A stretch of 64,000 bases of DNA. It comes from Polycladomyces subterraneus. Lineage in GTDB: Bacteria; Bacillota; Bacilli; Thermoactinomycetales; JIR-001. The notes beneath the pieces are model-generated. The model was given only the letters and a program-made list of their open reading frames with translations. It had not been told where the DNA came from and searched no databases. The first letter of the stretch is position 1; each line of letters opens with the position of its first letter. A program made the position numbers and the translations under genes. The stretch spans positions 1 through 64,000 of the forward strand of contig NZ_JANRHH010000035.1 of NCBI RefSeq assembly GCF_030433435.1. The letters run 5' to 3'. Shown piece after piece: positions 25,048 to 34,022 of this stretch.

Positions 25048-25815
25048 TTACACCTCGCAATAATACACAGGCTCGTCATACAGACGCAAGGAGTCCGACC
25101 ACTTTCGGCAAAGCTTTTCCCATTCATCCGAAATCACTTGTTGGGTCAACAAATGTAACGGAATGCGGAGGTTTAACAACCTACCGCTGACAACAAATCG
25201 GGTAACACCTGCCGGCATCACTTTTCCGCTCAAAACGATCTGTTCCAACTCTTCCAGCCTGCAAACTGGATAGCGAAGAACCACCTTCCCCTCACCCGGC
25301 AGTTGTCCACACCCTTGTGGCAAGCGCTGAACTATGCAATCCCTGCTGTAGGCACCCACCACCTCATGCCATAGATCGAGACGGGATAGGGCGTGAGTCC
25401 CCCCTTCCACCGGCAACAGGAAGAAACTCCGTCCATCCTGCTCCACCACTTCGGCCACGGAATTCGTCTCTTCAACCCGTTCCTCCCAACGCAGCCAAGG
25501 ATGATGCCGCAAACGGTCCAACCACGAACCGACCGGCACCATATGCTCCCAGGATTCCAACATCACCTCTTCTTTTGTCACCACTTGCAACGGAATTCGG
25601 AGACACCCCAGTTTTTTCAGGGCACACGTGCGGTGTGCCCCGTAAATGATCAGGTACCGACCATCCCGCATCCGGATGCCGAGCGGCGGGTGTCGAAGAA
25701 CCCCCTCACGCTTGATCCCTTCACAGATTCGGTGCAGTCGGGAAGGTTCATGGGCCTCATGCAGGCAGATTTGGTCCGTGTCAATCAACTGGAGTGTGGA
25801 CAATAGATTCGCCAT
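25048..25815 (-). CDS. ParB-domain protein like SbnI of staphyloferrin B loci
   Basis: A 255-residue protein. The N-terminal 90 residues are a ParB/sulfiredoxin-like domain (DTDQICLHEAHEPSR, ICEGIKREGVLRHPPLGIR, YLIIYGAHRTCALKKLGC). In Staphylococcus SbnI this fold is a free-serine kinase that supplies O-phosphoserine for siderophore precursor synthesis and can also regulate the operon. The rest matches the length of SbnI, but I have no further motif. The start ATG 25815 follows CGGAGGTGATT and overlaps the 3' end of the decarboxylase remnant. All other siderophore genes nearby are broken or absent, so it is probably an orphan. A DNA-binding ParB-like regulator is the alternative. Confidence 0.6.
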   Translation of the reverse strand: MANLLSTLQLIDTDQICLHEAHEPSRLHRICEGIKREGVLRHPPLGIRMRDGRYLIIYGAHRTCALKKLGCLRIPLQVVTKEEVMLESWEHMVPVGSWLDRLRHHPWLRWEERVEETNSVAEVVEQDGRSFFLLPVEGGTHALSRLDLWHEVVGAYSRDCIVQRLPQGCGQLPGEGKVVLRYPVCRLEELEQIVLSGKVMPAGVTRFVVSGRLLNLRIPLHLLTQQVISDEWEKLCRKWSDSLRLYDEPVYYCEV

Positions 25816-26385
25816 GTGTGGAATCACCTCCGTATGCCGCTTCGTTCCCCTTCTCTCCCAGATAGATGTGCTGCGGGTGTGGATGACTGAGAAAATCATG
25901 ATGGGAAATCGCCCATCCATAAGCGCCCGCATGGGAAAAGAGAATCATATCTCCGATTCGCACGCGTGAAACGTACACGTCCCTCGCCAGTACATCCTTC
26001 GGTGTACACAGCTGCCCGACTACCGTAATGTGGGCATCGGTCAGCTCCTTTCTCGGAAACGGATAATCCCACTGCTCAACGGATAGAACGCGAAACGGGT
26101 GGTTGTGTTGCCAGGAAACAGGTAAGCGAAATTGATGTGTCCCCCCACGGACGATGACAAAATGCTTCCCATGATTTTTTTTGATATCCAGCACTTCCAC
26201 CGCATAAAAACCGCAAGCGGCGGTCAAAAATCGGCCGCACTCAAAAAGGACGGTGACACCGGGCGGACAGTTGGTTGCCAACATGGAATCCAACCAGCTA
26301 ACAAACAGATCCCAGTCGAATTGTTTTTCCAGCTCGGTATAATTGATCCGATCCCGCCGCCCGCATTCAGATAGGAAATGTCCAA
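25781..26385 (-). pseudogene. 3' fragment of an SbnH-like PLP-dependent decarboxylase
   Basis: The C-terminal third of a fold-type III amino-acid decarboxylase (ornithine/diaminopimelate decarboxylase group). Visible are YLNAGGGIG, the phosphate-binding glycine loop, then YTELEKQFDWDLF, the beta-barrel part FECGRFLTAACGFYAVEVLD and the active-site region CTPKDVLARD...GDMILFSHAGAYGWAISHHDF. The frame is lost once near 26350, where one base appears to be missing between GGGIG and NYTEL. The N-terminal two thirds, including the PLP lysine, are absent: sequence homology stops near 26385, where a transporter gene fragment begins on the other strand. SbnH decarboxylates a citryl intermediate of staphyloferrin B, consistent with the SbnI-like gene downstream. 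Confidence 0.7.
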
Positions 26386-27128
26386 TATCACCCGTAATAG
26401 TCTGGCTTCTCCCGACTTGCTCGGCATCAGCGCCGGTGCCGGTTTGGGAGCAGTCATCCTGATTCTGCTGGCTCCGTCCTCCCCGCCGGGACTATTGCCC
26501 TTGTTCGCTTTTGCGGGTGGTCTATTAACCGCTGTGATCATCTATCTGCTGGCTTGGCAAAAAGGAGTGGAATCCACCACTGATCTTGATTGGAATTGCG
26601 GTATCCGCGGTGTGCTTGGCTGCCAGAGATGTCGTCGTATTGAAAGCTCCAGATGAACTGGATTCCGCATTGTTTTGGCTGACAGGCTCTGTTTGGGGAA
26701 AAGGATCGGAACAATTGTCGGGGGTATGGATCTGGGCCATCGCATTGCTGGGACTCGGGTGGTGGACAGCACGCCCTTTGAACGTACTGCAAATGGGGGA
26801 CGAAACGGCGAAGGGACTGGGAATCCATTTGGAAAGAACCCGCCTTCTCATTACAGCCGTCGGTGTCGGATTGGCCGGTTGCGCTGTTTCGGTAGCCGGG
26901 AATATCGGGTTTGTAGGGTTGATCGCTCCTCATATGGCCCGATTGCTGGTTGGTTCCGATATGAGAAAAATATTACCCGCCTCCGCCATCCTCGGGGCTT
27001 TGTTGACGGTCGCCGCGGACACTGTGGGACGTGTATTGATCGCACCGTCAGAAATTCCGGCCAGGATCTTTACCTCCCTGATCGGATGCCCATATTTCCT
27101 CTGGCTGTTACGTCTGGAACGACGATAA
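26386..27128 (+). pseudogene. FecCD-type siderophore ABC permease, N-terminally truncated and frameshifted
   Basis: The C-terminal two thirds of an iron-siderophore permease. The first visible segment is ITRNSLASPDLLGISAGAGLGAV, which normally lies about 75 residues into such proteins. The frame shifts near 26580 between QKGVESTT and LILIGIAVSAV; the rest (ALFWLTGSVWG, LGIHLERTR, VAGNIGFVGLIAPHMARLLVG, PSEIPARIFTSLIGCPYFLWLL) is intact to a TAA at 27128. It needs a partner permease, an ATPase and a binding protein, none of which is here. It is joined head-on to the decarboxylase fragment, so a deletion or inversion removed everything between. Confidence 0.8.
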
Positions 27129-27553
27129 GGTGTTATACTGCAAGCGTACCCTGAGCGTCTCAAATTCACATCTCCACGTCTGGCCTATCAATCGGGACGC
27201 AACGTCTCCCAGGATAGCGAATGACCAATCCATACCGAGCTTCGATTTGATAGCGCAGGCAGTCCTTCGTGGGCAATTTCCTTTTAAGCAAAGCGTACTT
27301 GCCCGCGTCCTGTGCTTCCCGGTTCGGAGCGCCTTGCTCATCCTCCCAAGAGGGCGCTGGTAGAGCGGATCCGGGAAGCGACCGGACCGACTCATCAGAT
27401 ACGATCGCGGCCACTTTGTCAGCAGTTTCGTGGGCACATCGTGCCCCTTCTTTTTTTCAGGGAACATTCCCCCTTGTTTTTGTGCTCAAACGTGTTAACA
27501 TAGTGGGAAATCGCATATTCATCTGATTCTTTTAACAGGAGATGTCGAAAGTA
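27129..27553. other. intergenic stretch with a structured segment, before the aminotransferase gene
   Basis: No gene is supported in these 425 bases. They contain a perfect 9-bp outer stem (GCTTCCCGG 27314-27322 with CCGGGAAGC 27371-27379) enclosing a second stem (AGCGCC / GGCGCT), and a separate terminator at 27432-27457. I looked for a T-box (AGGGTGGNACCGCG) or other known riboswitch core and did not find one. Confidence 0.45.
27432..27457 (+). terminator. intrinsic terminator upstream of the aminotransferase gene
   Basis: GGGCAC-ATC-GTGCCC is followed by CTTCTTTTTTT. It is about 100 bases before the next start codon, so it ends either the permease fragment transcript or a leader. Confidence 0.65.
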
Positions 27554-28660
27554 ATGAAACGCGTGCATCCACCTTTTACCCAGCTGATCAACCAGTTACC
27601 GGCCACAGTGCCGTTCGTCCCGCCCGAAGCGCTGGAGCGTCAAACGGGGCAACCCATCCGGTTGCGCCTCGGTGCCAACGAAAGCGACTTCGGAGTCTCA
27701 CCCTTGGCGCAGGAAGCGATGCGCCGGGCGCTGGAGGAAGTATCCTGGTACGGGGATTCGGAAAACGATGCACTTCGCACAGCGTTGGCACACATCCACG
27801 GTGTTCGTAAAGAAGAGATCGTAATCGGCTCCGGCATTGATGATCTCCTTGAACTTGCGGTGCGCACCTTTGTCGAGCCGGGCGTTCCGGTCGTCACCTC
27901 GTTGGGCTCCTACCCCACCTTTCAATTCCATGTGACCGGATTCGGTGGACAGCTTCATTTCGTACCCTACCACGATTGGAAAAACGATTTGGAGGCTTTG
28001 GTGGAAAAAGCCCGCGAAGTGGATGCCCGACTGCTGTATCTGGCCAACCCGGACAATCCAACGGGCACTTGGCATTCAGCCGACGACGTGGCTCGCCTCA
28101 TCGATGCACTGCCTCCGAGGTGCGTGCTGATCTTGGATGAAGCCTATATCGAATTCGCACCGCCATCTGCTCACCTGCCCATACAGGGCGATCATCCGCA
28201 AGTCATTCGTATGCGTACCTTTTCCAAAGCGTACGGTATGGCGGGGGCGCGAATCGGTTATGCCATTGCATGTGAAGAAACCATTTCCGCCTTCGACAAA
28301 GTGCGTCTGCATTTCGGCGTCAACCGAATTGCGCAAGCCGGTGCGTTGGCATCGCTCCAAGATCCCGATTTCGTCCGCGACGTTGTCAATGCCGTCAACA
28401 AAGGGAAAAAGGAGTACGAAGCAACGGCCGAAGAGCTGGGTTGGCGTGCCATTCCTTCTGCCACCAATTTCGTCGCCATCGACGTGGGGGACGCAGAACG
28501 CGCACGGTGCATCGTGGACGACTTGCTTCGAATCGGCGTATTCATCCGCACACCGGGTGTTCCCCCGCTGAATCGCTTAATCCGTATAACCGTGGGCAAG
28601 AAAGAGCATCGAGAGCAATTGTTGGAAGCGCTCAAAACAGTAGCCAACCGGGTTGACTGA
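27554..28660 (+). CDS. HisC-like pyridoxal-phosphate aminotransferase
   Basis: A 368-residue class I/II aminotransferase of the histidinol-phosphate aminotransferase group. Motifs seen are LGANESDFG near the N-terminus, GSGIDDLLEL, the substrate-binding NPDNPTGTW, LDEAYIEF (Asp that binds the pyridine nitrogen), and TFSKAYGMAGARIGYA with the Schiff-base Lys. The C-terminal Arg is in NRLIRITVG. The start ATG 27554 is preferred over the ATG four codons earlier because the AGGAG site overlaps the first one. It stands alone, not in a his operon, so it may serve aromatic amino acid transamination or histidine synthesis. Both reactions are known for this family. Confidence 0.82.
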   Translation: MKRVHPPFTQLINQLPATVPFVPPEALERQTGQPIRLRLGANESDFGVSPLAQEAMRRALEEVSWYGDSENDALRTALAHIHGVRKEEIVIGSGIDDLLELAVRTFVEPGVPVVTSLGSYPTFQFHVTGFGGQLHFVPYHDWKNDLEALVEKAREVDARLLYLANPDNPTGTWHSADDVARLIDALPPRCVLILDEAYIEFAPPSAHLPIQGDHPQVIRMRTFSKAYGMAGARIGYAIACEETISAFDKVRLHFGVNRIAQAGALASLQDPDFVRDVVNAVNKGKKEYEATAEELGWRAIPSATNFVAIDVGDAERARCIVDDLLRIGVFIRTPGVPPLNRLIRITVGKKEHREQLLEALKTVANRVD

Positions 28661-28674
28661 TCGAAAATAAACAA

Positions 28675-28701
28675 GCCCCGCAAGAAATCTTGCGGGGCTT
28701 G
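28675..28701. terminator. bidirectional terminator hairpin
   Basis: AAGCCCCGCAAGA and TCTTGCGGGGCTT form a 13-bp stem between convergent genes. On the minus strand it is followed by GTTTATTTTC and serves the bacilliredoxin gene. Confidence 0.75.
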
Positions 28702-28721
28702 GGTGTGTATTCAATATTCGA

Positions 28722-29162
28722 TCAGCAATACTTTTCAAAAGCAGCTTTGAGACTGGCGGCGATTTCTTCCAGGCTCCGGTTTTCGATCTGTTCCCGCGGA
28801 ATCATGTGGACGATTTGGCCGTCCTTTAAAATGGCGAAGGACGGGGAAGACGGCGGATAGTCACCGAAATATTCCCGTGCCTTGGCGGTCGCTTCCCGAT
28901 CTTGACCGGCAAACACGGTATACAGGTGGTCTGGCGTTTTTTCGTGCTTCAGCGCTTCGGCCACCGCAGGGCGAGCCAGTCCGGCCGCACATCCGCATAC
29001 CGAGTTGACGACGACCAGCGTGGTGCCGTTTTTGGCTTCCCCTTCCAATGCTTCCACCACTTCTTCCGGCGTCCGCAATTCCCGAATGCCGAGACGGGTC
29101 AGTTCATCCCGCATCGGCTGAACCATCATTTGCAGTTGTTGAAAATAAAAATCCTGGGCCAT
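28722..29162 (-). CDS. BrxA/BrxB-family bacilliredoxin
   Basis: A 146-residue thioredoxin-like protein of the YphP/YqiW family. These proteins remove bacillithiol from mixed disulphides on cytosolic proteins after oxidative stress. The active site is CxC: NSVCGCAAG with Cys56 and Cys58, as in known BrxA/BrxB. The conserved ends are also present (FYFQQLQMMVQPMRDELTRLG and IPREQIENRS). The start ATG 29162 follows AAGGAGGGATTGAGG. It is monocistronic, with a terminator directly after the stop. Its presence implies that the organism makes bacillithiol. Whether it is the BrxA or BrxB orthologue cannot be told here. Confidence 0.9.
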   Translation of the reverse strand: MAQDFYFQQLQMMVQPMRDELTRLGIRELRTPEEVVEALEGEAKNGTTLVVVNSVCGCAAGLARPAVAEALKHEKTPDHLYTVFAGQDREATAKAREYFGDYPPSSPSFAILKDGQIVHMIPREQIENRSLEEIAASLKAAFEKYC

Positions 29163-29292
29163 CCTCAATCCCTCCTTATGGTTATTCTATCCCATCTTTT
29201 AACCAAACGTCCATAAACGTGACCAGCCACGGTTTTCCCCGCACATATGTGTGGTATAACGGAAATGAATCCGTTTGAAAAGGGGAAAAAGG

Positions 29293-30045
29293 ATGGACGT
29301 ACAAACGTACCTCTCCCGAATTGGGATCGTGGCAACCAGTCAACCCGACGTTTCCTTTCTGCGTCACTTGCAAAAACGCCATTTGCTCAGCGTTCCGTTT
29401 GAAAATCTGGACATCTCCCTGGGACGGCCGATTCGTCTGTTCCTTCCCGACATGTATGACAAATTGGTCAACCGGAGGCGGGGCGGCTTTTGTTACGAAT
29501 TGAACGCGCTGTTCGATTGGCTCCTTCGTGAGTGCGGATATTCCACAACTTTGATCTCCGCCCGTGTTCGCAAGCCGGACGGCCGTTTCAATCCGGAGTT
29601 CGACCACTTGGCTTTGCTCGTTCATTTGGACCAGCCGTATTTAGTAGACGTGGGATTTGGGGACAGCTGCAGAGAACCGTTGCCTCTGGACGGTACGGAA
29701 GTGGAAGACATCAGCGGCAGGTACAGAGTAATAGCCGACGGGGAAAAGCCGGGAGGATATCTTTTTCAAAAAGAACTGGAAAACGAATGGTTGACCCAAT
29801 ATCAGTTCACGACCATCCCGCGCGAGCTGCACCAGTTTGCTTCGATGTGCGAATACCACCAAACTTCGCCGGAGTCGACGTTTACTCAAAAAACCGTGTG
29901 TACGATCGCCACGCCGACCGGTCGAATCACCCTCACAAAAGAACATTTGACCGTTACAAAAAACGGTCATCAACAGAAAGTCCCCATTGTATCCGAGGAA
30001 CAATTTCATGATCAACTTCGGCGGCATTTTGACATCCACCTGTGA
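29293..30045 (+). CDS. nat: arylamine N-acetyltransferase
   Basis: A 250-residue enzyme that transfers acetyl groups from acetyl-CoA to arylamines and hydrazines through a cysteine intermediate. The Cys-His-Asp triad is visible: Cys67 in RRRGGFCYELN, His106 in EFDHLALLV and Asp120 in LVDVGFGDS. The N-terminal SVPFENLDI and the proximal PLxL segment also match. The start ATG 29293 follows AAAAGGGGAAAAAGG. It is divergent from the bacilliredoxin gene and ends in its own terminator. The physiological substrate in Firmicutes is not known. Confidence 0.9.
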   Translation: MDVQTYLSRIGIVATSQPDVSFLRHLQKRHLLSVPFENLDISLGRPIRLFLPDMYDKLVNRRRGGFCYELNALFDWLLRECGYSTTLISARVRKPDGRFNPEFDHLALLVHLDQPYLVDVGFGDSCREPLPLDGTEVEDISGRYRVIADGEKPGGYLFQKELENEWLTQYQFTTIPRELHQFASMCEYHQTSPESTFTQKTVCTIATPTGRITLTKEHLTVTKNGHQQKVPIVSEEQFHDQLRRHFDIHL

Positions 30046-30054
30046 CAATGAATC

Positions 30055-30128
30055 GGACGGTTTTTCCGGTTCTTTTGCCGTCATTGGCAAAAACGACAAG
30101 GTCGTGACCGGAAAATCCGTCCTTTTTC
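30055..30128 (+). terminator. terminator of the arylamine N-acetyltransferase gene
   Basis: GGACGGTTTTTCCGGTTC pairs with GACCGGAAAATCCGTCC around a long loop, followed by TTTTTC. Confidence 0.55.
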
Positions 30129-30169
30129 TATTGATCCCCATTGAGTGATCTTTTTATTCACTTACCGGA

Positions 30170-30901
30170 TCATTTCCGCAACATTTTTCCCATCCGTTCA
30201 GCGGCAGCCGTGATCAGCGGAGCGAATTGCGTCATGCGATCCGGCGTCCATCGTCCCACCGGACCCGATACGGCCAAGGCTGCGACGATCCGACCCTCCC
30301 GGTTGAAGATCGGCACGGCAATTGCCGACGTACCGGCCTCTCGCTCCTCGACGCTTATGGCATAACCCGTCTTCCGAATCTCTTCTAATTGTTTCTGATA
30401 TCGCTCACGATCCACTGTCGGCGGCCAATGGGGATCGGCCAACACTTCTTTCTGCACGATCGGATCGGCATAGGCGACCAACACTTTGCTGGAAGCGCCA
30501 ACCGACAGCGGCATACGGGCACCGATCGGCGCTACCCGACGAATGGTCTGCCTGCTTTCCACCGCTTGTACCCGGATTCGCTCCAACCCGTCTCTTATGT
30601 ACAAACTGACCGTTTCATCCACCTGGTCGCGTAACCGCTCCATCTCTGGCAAAAATAATACTGCGGGATCATCCGAGTGATCCATGTTGGCCGCCAGCTC
30701 CCACACGCGAAACCCCAATTTGTATTTTTCCGTATCGGGATTGCGGACCACAAAGCCCTTGCTCTCCAACGTGGCCAACAGACGGAATACTGTACTTTTG
30801 TTGATCGAGGTGCGATGGGCGATCTCGGTCAACCCCAGCTCCGGTTGATCCACAAAACACAACAGAATATCCAGGGCACGCTCCGCCGCACGCACCGTCA
30901 T
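30170..30901 (-). CDS. IclR-family transcription regulator
   Basis: A 243-residue regulator. The N-terminal winged helix-turn-helix (AAERALDILLCFVDQPELGLTEIAHRTSINKSTVFRLLATLESKGFV) and the C-terminal effector domain (ETVSLYIRDGLERI, MPLSVGASSKVLVAYAD, EREAGTSAIAVPIFNREGRIVAALAVSGP) are both complete. I choose ATG 30901, eight bases after GGAGG; a TTG eight codons upstream has no site. It is divergent from aconitase with about 230 bases between, a typical place for a regulator next to its target, and a 17-bp palindrome stands in the aconitase leader. IclR proteins often control acetate and glyoxylate-shunt genes. The ligand is unknown. Confidence 0.88.
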   Translation of the reverse strand: MTVRAAERALDILLCFVDQPELGLTEIAHRTSINKSTVFRLLATLESKGFVVRNPDTEKYKLGFRVWELAANMDHSDDPAVLFLPEMERLRDQVDETVSLYIRDGLERIRVQAVESRQTIRRVAPIGARMPLSVGASSKVLVAYADPIVQKEVLADPHWPPTVDRERYQKQLEEIRKTGYAISVEEREAGTSAIAVPIFNREGRIVAALAVSGPVGRWTPDRMTQFAPLITAAAERMGKMLRK

Positions 30902-31019
30902 TTTTTTGTCCTCCGCCAAGGGCAAGCCCTCCGTGTTTCACGGTTTGAAAACGATTTTCCTTTTATTATACGTCGGAACTGATCACAAGAAAAGGGCGAG
31001 AGGATAAGCGATTAAGGGG

Positions 31020-31048
31020 TATACAATTCCGAAGCTCCATAGTATAAT
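31020..31048 (+). promoter_or_regulatory. aconitase promoter candidate
   Basis: TATACA (31020-31025) and TATAAT (31043-31048) are 17 bases apart, about 85 bases before the start codon. Confidence 0.45.
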
Positions 31049-31069
31049 GATATCGAAAAAAGAAACTTG

Positions 31070-31086
31070 GTTTCATTAGATGAAAC
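31070..31086. promoter_or_regulatory. palindromic operator candidate in the aconitase leader
   Basis: GTTTCATTAGATGAAAC is a perfect 7-3-7 palindrome about 15-30 bases downstream of the expected transcription start. It would suit a repressor; the divergent IclR-type protein is the obvious candidate. Confidence 0.45.
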
Positions 31087-31131
31087 ATAATGGCTTTTTT
31101 ATTGCATATTCCATCAAAGGAGGGACTCAAC

Positions 31132-33852
31132 ATGCCCAACGACGTGTTTGGCGTGCGTTCCCAGCTCGAATCGGGCGGTAAATCGTACACATACTACCGC
31201 TTGCAAGGGCTGGAGGAACAAGGGCTGGGCAAGGTTTCCCGCCTGCCTTTCTCCATCAAAGTGTTGTTGGAAGCGGCCGTTCGTCAGTGTGACGGAAAAG
31301 CCGTGACAGAAGAGCATGTGAAACAATTGGCCCGGTGGGCGGAAGAACGTTCGGACAAAGAAGTAGCCTTCAAACCGGCCCGGATTGTGTTGCAGGACTT
31401 TACCGGCGTACCGGCCGTCGTTGACTTGGCCGCGCTTCGTTCCGCGATGAAACGGGTGGGTGGAGATCCGTCCCGAATCAATCCCTTGATCCCGGTGGAT
31501 CTCGTGATCGACCACTCCGTCATGGTGGACAAATACGGCACCAAAGATGCCCTGGAATACAACATGAACGTGGAATTCGAACGGAACGAGGAACGCTACC
31601 GTCTGCTCCGCTGGGCGCAGGAAGCGTTTGACAACTTCCGTGCGGTTCCGCCGGCGACCGGGATTGTGCACCAAGTCAACCTGGAATACCTGGCAACGGT
31701 GGTGGCCACCCGCGAAGTGGATGGCCGTATTGAAGTGTTCCCGGATTCGCTTGTCGGTACCGACTCCCACACCACAATGATCAACGGTTTGGGCGTTGTC
31801 GGCTGGGGTGTTGGCGGCATCGAGGCGGAAGCGGGCATGTTGGGTCAACCGCTGTACTTCGTGACGCCTGAAGTGGTTGGCTTTAAGTTGACCGGCAAAT
31901 TGCCGGAAGGCGCCACTGCGACCGACCTGGCCTTGACCGTGACCGAAATGCTGCGGAAAAAAGGCGTCGTCGGCAAATTCGTAGAATTCTACGGACCGGG
32001 ACTGTCCAACATCAGCTTGGCCGACCGGGCAACCGTGGCCAACATGGCGCCGGAATACGGAGCGACGATGGGCTTCTTCCCGGTGGACGAAGAATCGCTC
32101 AACTATCTGCGCAACACCGGCCGCGACGAAAAGCTGGTCCAACTGGTGGAAGACTACTGCAAAGCGCAAGGCCTGTTCCGTACCGACGATACGCCGGACC
32201 CGATCTTCAGCGACACCATCGAACTGGATCTGTCCACAGTCGTTCCCAGCCTGGCCGGTCCGAAGCGTCCGCAAGACCGGATCGAATTGAAAGACATGAA
32301 AAAAGCCTGGAACGACACCTTGCGCAAACCGGTGGAAGAGCGCGGTTTCGGACTGTCCGAGGAGGAAATCGCCAAAAAAGCAGAAGTTACAGCGGACGGC
32401 GAATCCTTCACGTTGAAAAACGGTTCCGTCGTGATCGCTGCCATCACCAGCTGTACCAACACATCCAACCCGTCGGTGATGCTGGGTGCCGGCTTGGTGG
32501 CGAAAAAAGCGGTGGAAAAAGGATTGAAAGTGCCGGCCTATGTCAAAACCAGTCTGACGCCCGGTTCTAAGGTCGTCACCGACTACCTGAAAGAAGCGGG
32601 TCTGATCGAACCGTTGGCTCAACTCGGCTTTACCGTGGCCGGTTACGGATGCGCCACCTGTATCGGGAACAGCGGTCCGCTACCGGAAGCGGTGGCCAAA
32701 GCGATCGAAGAGAACGATCTGACCGTCGCTTCTGTTCTGAGCGGCAACCGGAACTTCGAAGGTCGGATTCACCCGCTGGTAAAAGCCAACTATCTCGCAT
32801 CCCCGCCGCTGGTTATCGTCTACGCGCTTGCCGGTACAGTGGACATCGATCTGCTGAACGAACCGATCGGTTACGGCCACGACAATCAGCCGGTCTACCT
32901 GAAAGACATCTGGCCGAGCGCGCAGGAAATCCGCGACGTAATGAACCAAGCGATGAATCCGGAACAGTTCAAGAAGCAATACAGCCGTGTCTTCGACGCG
33001 AACGAACGGTGGAACAATCTAACCACGCCCAAAGGCGAACTGTACGATTGGGATCCCGAGTCCACGTACATTCAAGAACCGCCGTTCTTCGTCAACCTGT
33101 CCCCGGATGTGGAGCCGATTAAGGAAATCTGTGGCGCGCGGGCGTTGGCCGTATTGGGCGACTCTGTCACGACCGACCACATTTCTCCGGCCGGTGCGAT
33201 CGCCCCGGACAGCCCGGCAGGCAAATACCTGCGTGAACACGGTGTGGAACCAAAAGACTTCAACTCGTACGGTTCCCGTCGCGGCAACGACCGCGTCATG
33301 ACCCGCGGCACCTTTGCCAACATCCGCATCCGCAACCAAATGGTCCCGGGTACGGAAGGCGGTTACACCAAGTTCCTGCCGACCGGCGAAGTGATGCCCA
33401 TTTACGACGCAGCTATGAAGTATAAGGAGCAAAACACGCCGCTGGTGGTTCTGGCCGGCAAGGAGTACGGCACTGGAAGCTCCCGCGACTGGGCGGCCAA
33501 AGGCACCAACCTGCTCGGTGTGAAAGCCGTCATCGCGGAAAGCTTCGAACGGATCCACCGGAGCAACTTGGTCGGCATGGGCGTGCTGCCGCTCCAGTTC
33601 GTCGAGGGTCAAAACGCCAAAACGCTGAACCTGACCGGCGAAGAAACCTTCGACATCATCGGTTTGAGCGACGACATGCAACCCAATCAAACGCTGAAAG
33701 TGCGTGCCACCAAAGCGGACGGAACCACGGTCGAATTCGACGTGATCTCCCGTCTGGACAGCGTGGTGGACATCGAATACTACCGCAACGGTGGTATTCT
33801 GCAAACGGTATTGCGTCAAATCCTGAACAACACCGAGGAAGTGAACGCCTGA
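31132..33852 (+). CDS. acnA: aconitate hydratase
   Basis: A 906-residue iron-sulphur enzyme of the citrate cycle that converts citrate to isocitrate. The cluster ligands are visible in [15 protein letters not shown] and in [14 protein letters not shown]. Other signatures are [40 protein letters not shown] and the swivelling-domain motifs GRDWAAKG-like [14 protein letters not shown] and [19 protein letters not shown]. The start ATG 31132 follows AAAGGAGGGACTCAAC, the strongest site nearby. Codon use is markedly GC-rich and even, as expected for a highly expressed gene. A terminator follows. Loss of the cluster could give RNA-binding activity known for bacterial aconitases. Confidence 0.95.
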   Translation: MPNDVFGVRSQLESGGKSYTYYRLQGLEEQGLGKVSRLPFSIKVLLEAAVRQCDGKAVTEEHVKQLARWAEERSDKEVAFKPARIVLQDFTGVPAVVDLAALRSAMKRVGGDPSRINPLIPVDLVIDHSVMVDKYGTKDALEYNMNVEFERNEERYRLLRWAQEAFDNFRAVPPATGIVHQVNLEYLATVVATREVDGRIEVFPDSLVGTDSHTTMINGLGVVGWGVGGIEAEAGMLGQPLYFVTPEVVGFKLTGKLPEGATATDLALTVTEMLRKKGVVGKFVEFYGPGLSNISLADRATVANMAPEYGATMGFFPVDEESLNYLRNTGRDEKLVQLVEDYCKAQGLFRTDDTPDPIFSDTIELDLSTVVPSLAGPKRPQDRIELKDMKKAWNDTLRKPVEERGFGLSEEEIAKKAEVTADGESFTLKNGSVVIAAITSCTNTSNPSVMLGAGLVAKKAVEKGLKVPAYVKTSLTPGSKVVTDYLKEAGLIEPLAQLGFTVAGYGCATCIGNSGPLPEAVAKAIEENDLTVASVLSGNRNFEGRIHPLVKANYLASPPLVIVYALAGTVDIDLLNEPIGYGHDNQPVYLKDIWPSAQEIRDVMNQAMNPEQFKKQYSRVFDANERWNNLTTPKGELYDWDPESTYIQEPPFFVNLSPDVEPIKEICGARALAVLGDSVTTDHISPAGAIAPDSPAGKYLREHGVEPKDFNSYGSRRGNDRVMTRGTFANIRIRNQMVPGTEGGYTKFLPTGEVMPIYDAAMKYKEQNTPLVVLAGKEYGTGSSRDWAAKGTNLLGVKAVIAESFERIHRSNLVGMGVLPLQFVEGQNAKTLNLTGEETFDIIGLSDDMQPNQTLKVRATKADGTTVEFDVISRLDSVVDIEYYRNGGILQTVLRQILNNTEEVNA

Positions 33853-33878
33853 TTTCCTATTTCCCTGAACCCCTTTAT

Positions 33879-33910
33879 GCGTGGTACTATGTGGTACCAC
33901 GCTTTTTTGT
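33879..33910 (+). terminator. aconitase terminator
   Basis: GCGTGGTAC and GTACCACGC form a stem with a short loop, followed by TTTTTTG. Confidence 0.8.
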
Positions 33911-33913
33911 TCA

Positions 33914-33947
33914 ATAAAAAACTGTTCCCCTTCATCGGGGAACAGTG
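33914..33947 (-). terminator. terminator of the orphan ABC ATPase gene
   Basis: On the minus strand CTGTTCCCC-GATGA-GGGGAACAG is followed by TTTTTTATTG, about 75 bases beyond the stop codon. Confidence 0.75.
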
Positions 33948-34022
33948 AGACTACAGAGAGTTCCGTTCGTATATGGTTCCGATCCGGTTTTCAGAAGAAG
34001 TTTCGTTACTTATTTTAATTTT

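Noticed and set aside
27166-27414. 82-codon minus-strand frame as a transposase remnant
   Set aside because: No motif of any transposase family and no ribosome binding site.
27129-27553. T-box or other known riboswitch before the aminotransferase gene
   Set aside because: No AGGGTGGNACCGCG core or other known aptamer consensus was found, only stems and a terminator.
31114-32622. 502-codon open frame on the minus strand opposite aconitase
   Set aside because: It mirrors the GC-rich codon pattern of acnA, has no ribosome binding site and encodes a low-complexity Arg/His/Gln-rich product.
33019-33900. 293-codon minus-strand frame opposite the aconitase C-terminus
   Set aside because: Shadow frame; product is repetitive Val/Asp/Gly and overlaps a well-supported gene and its terminator.
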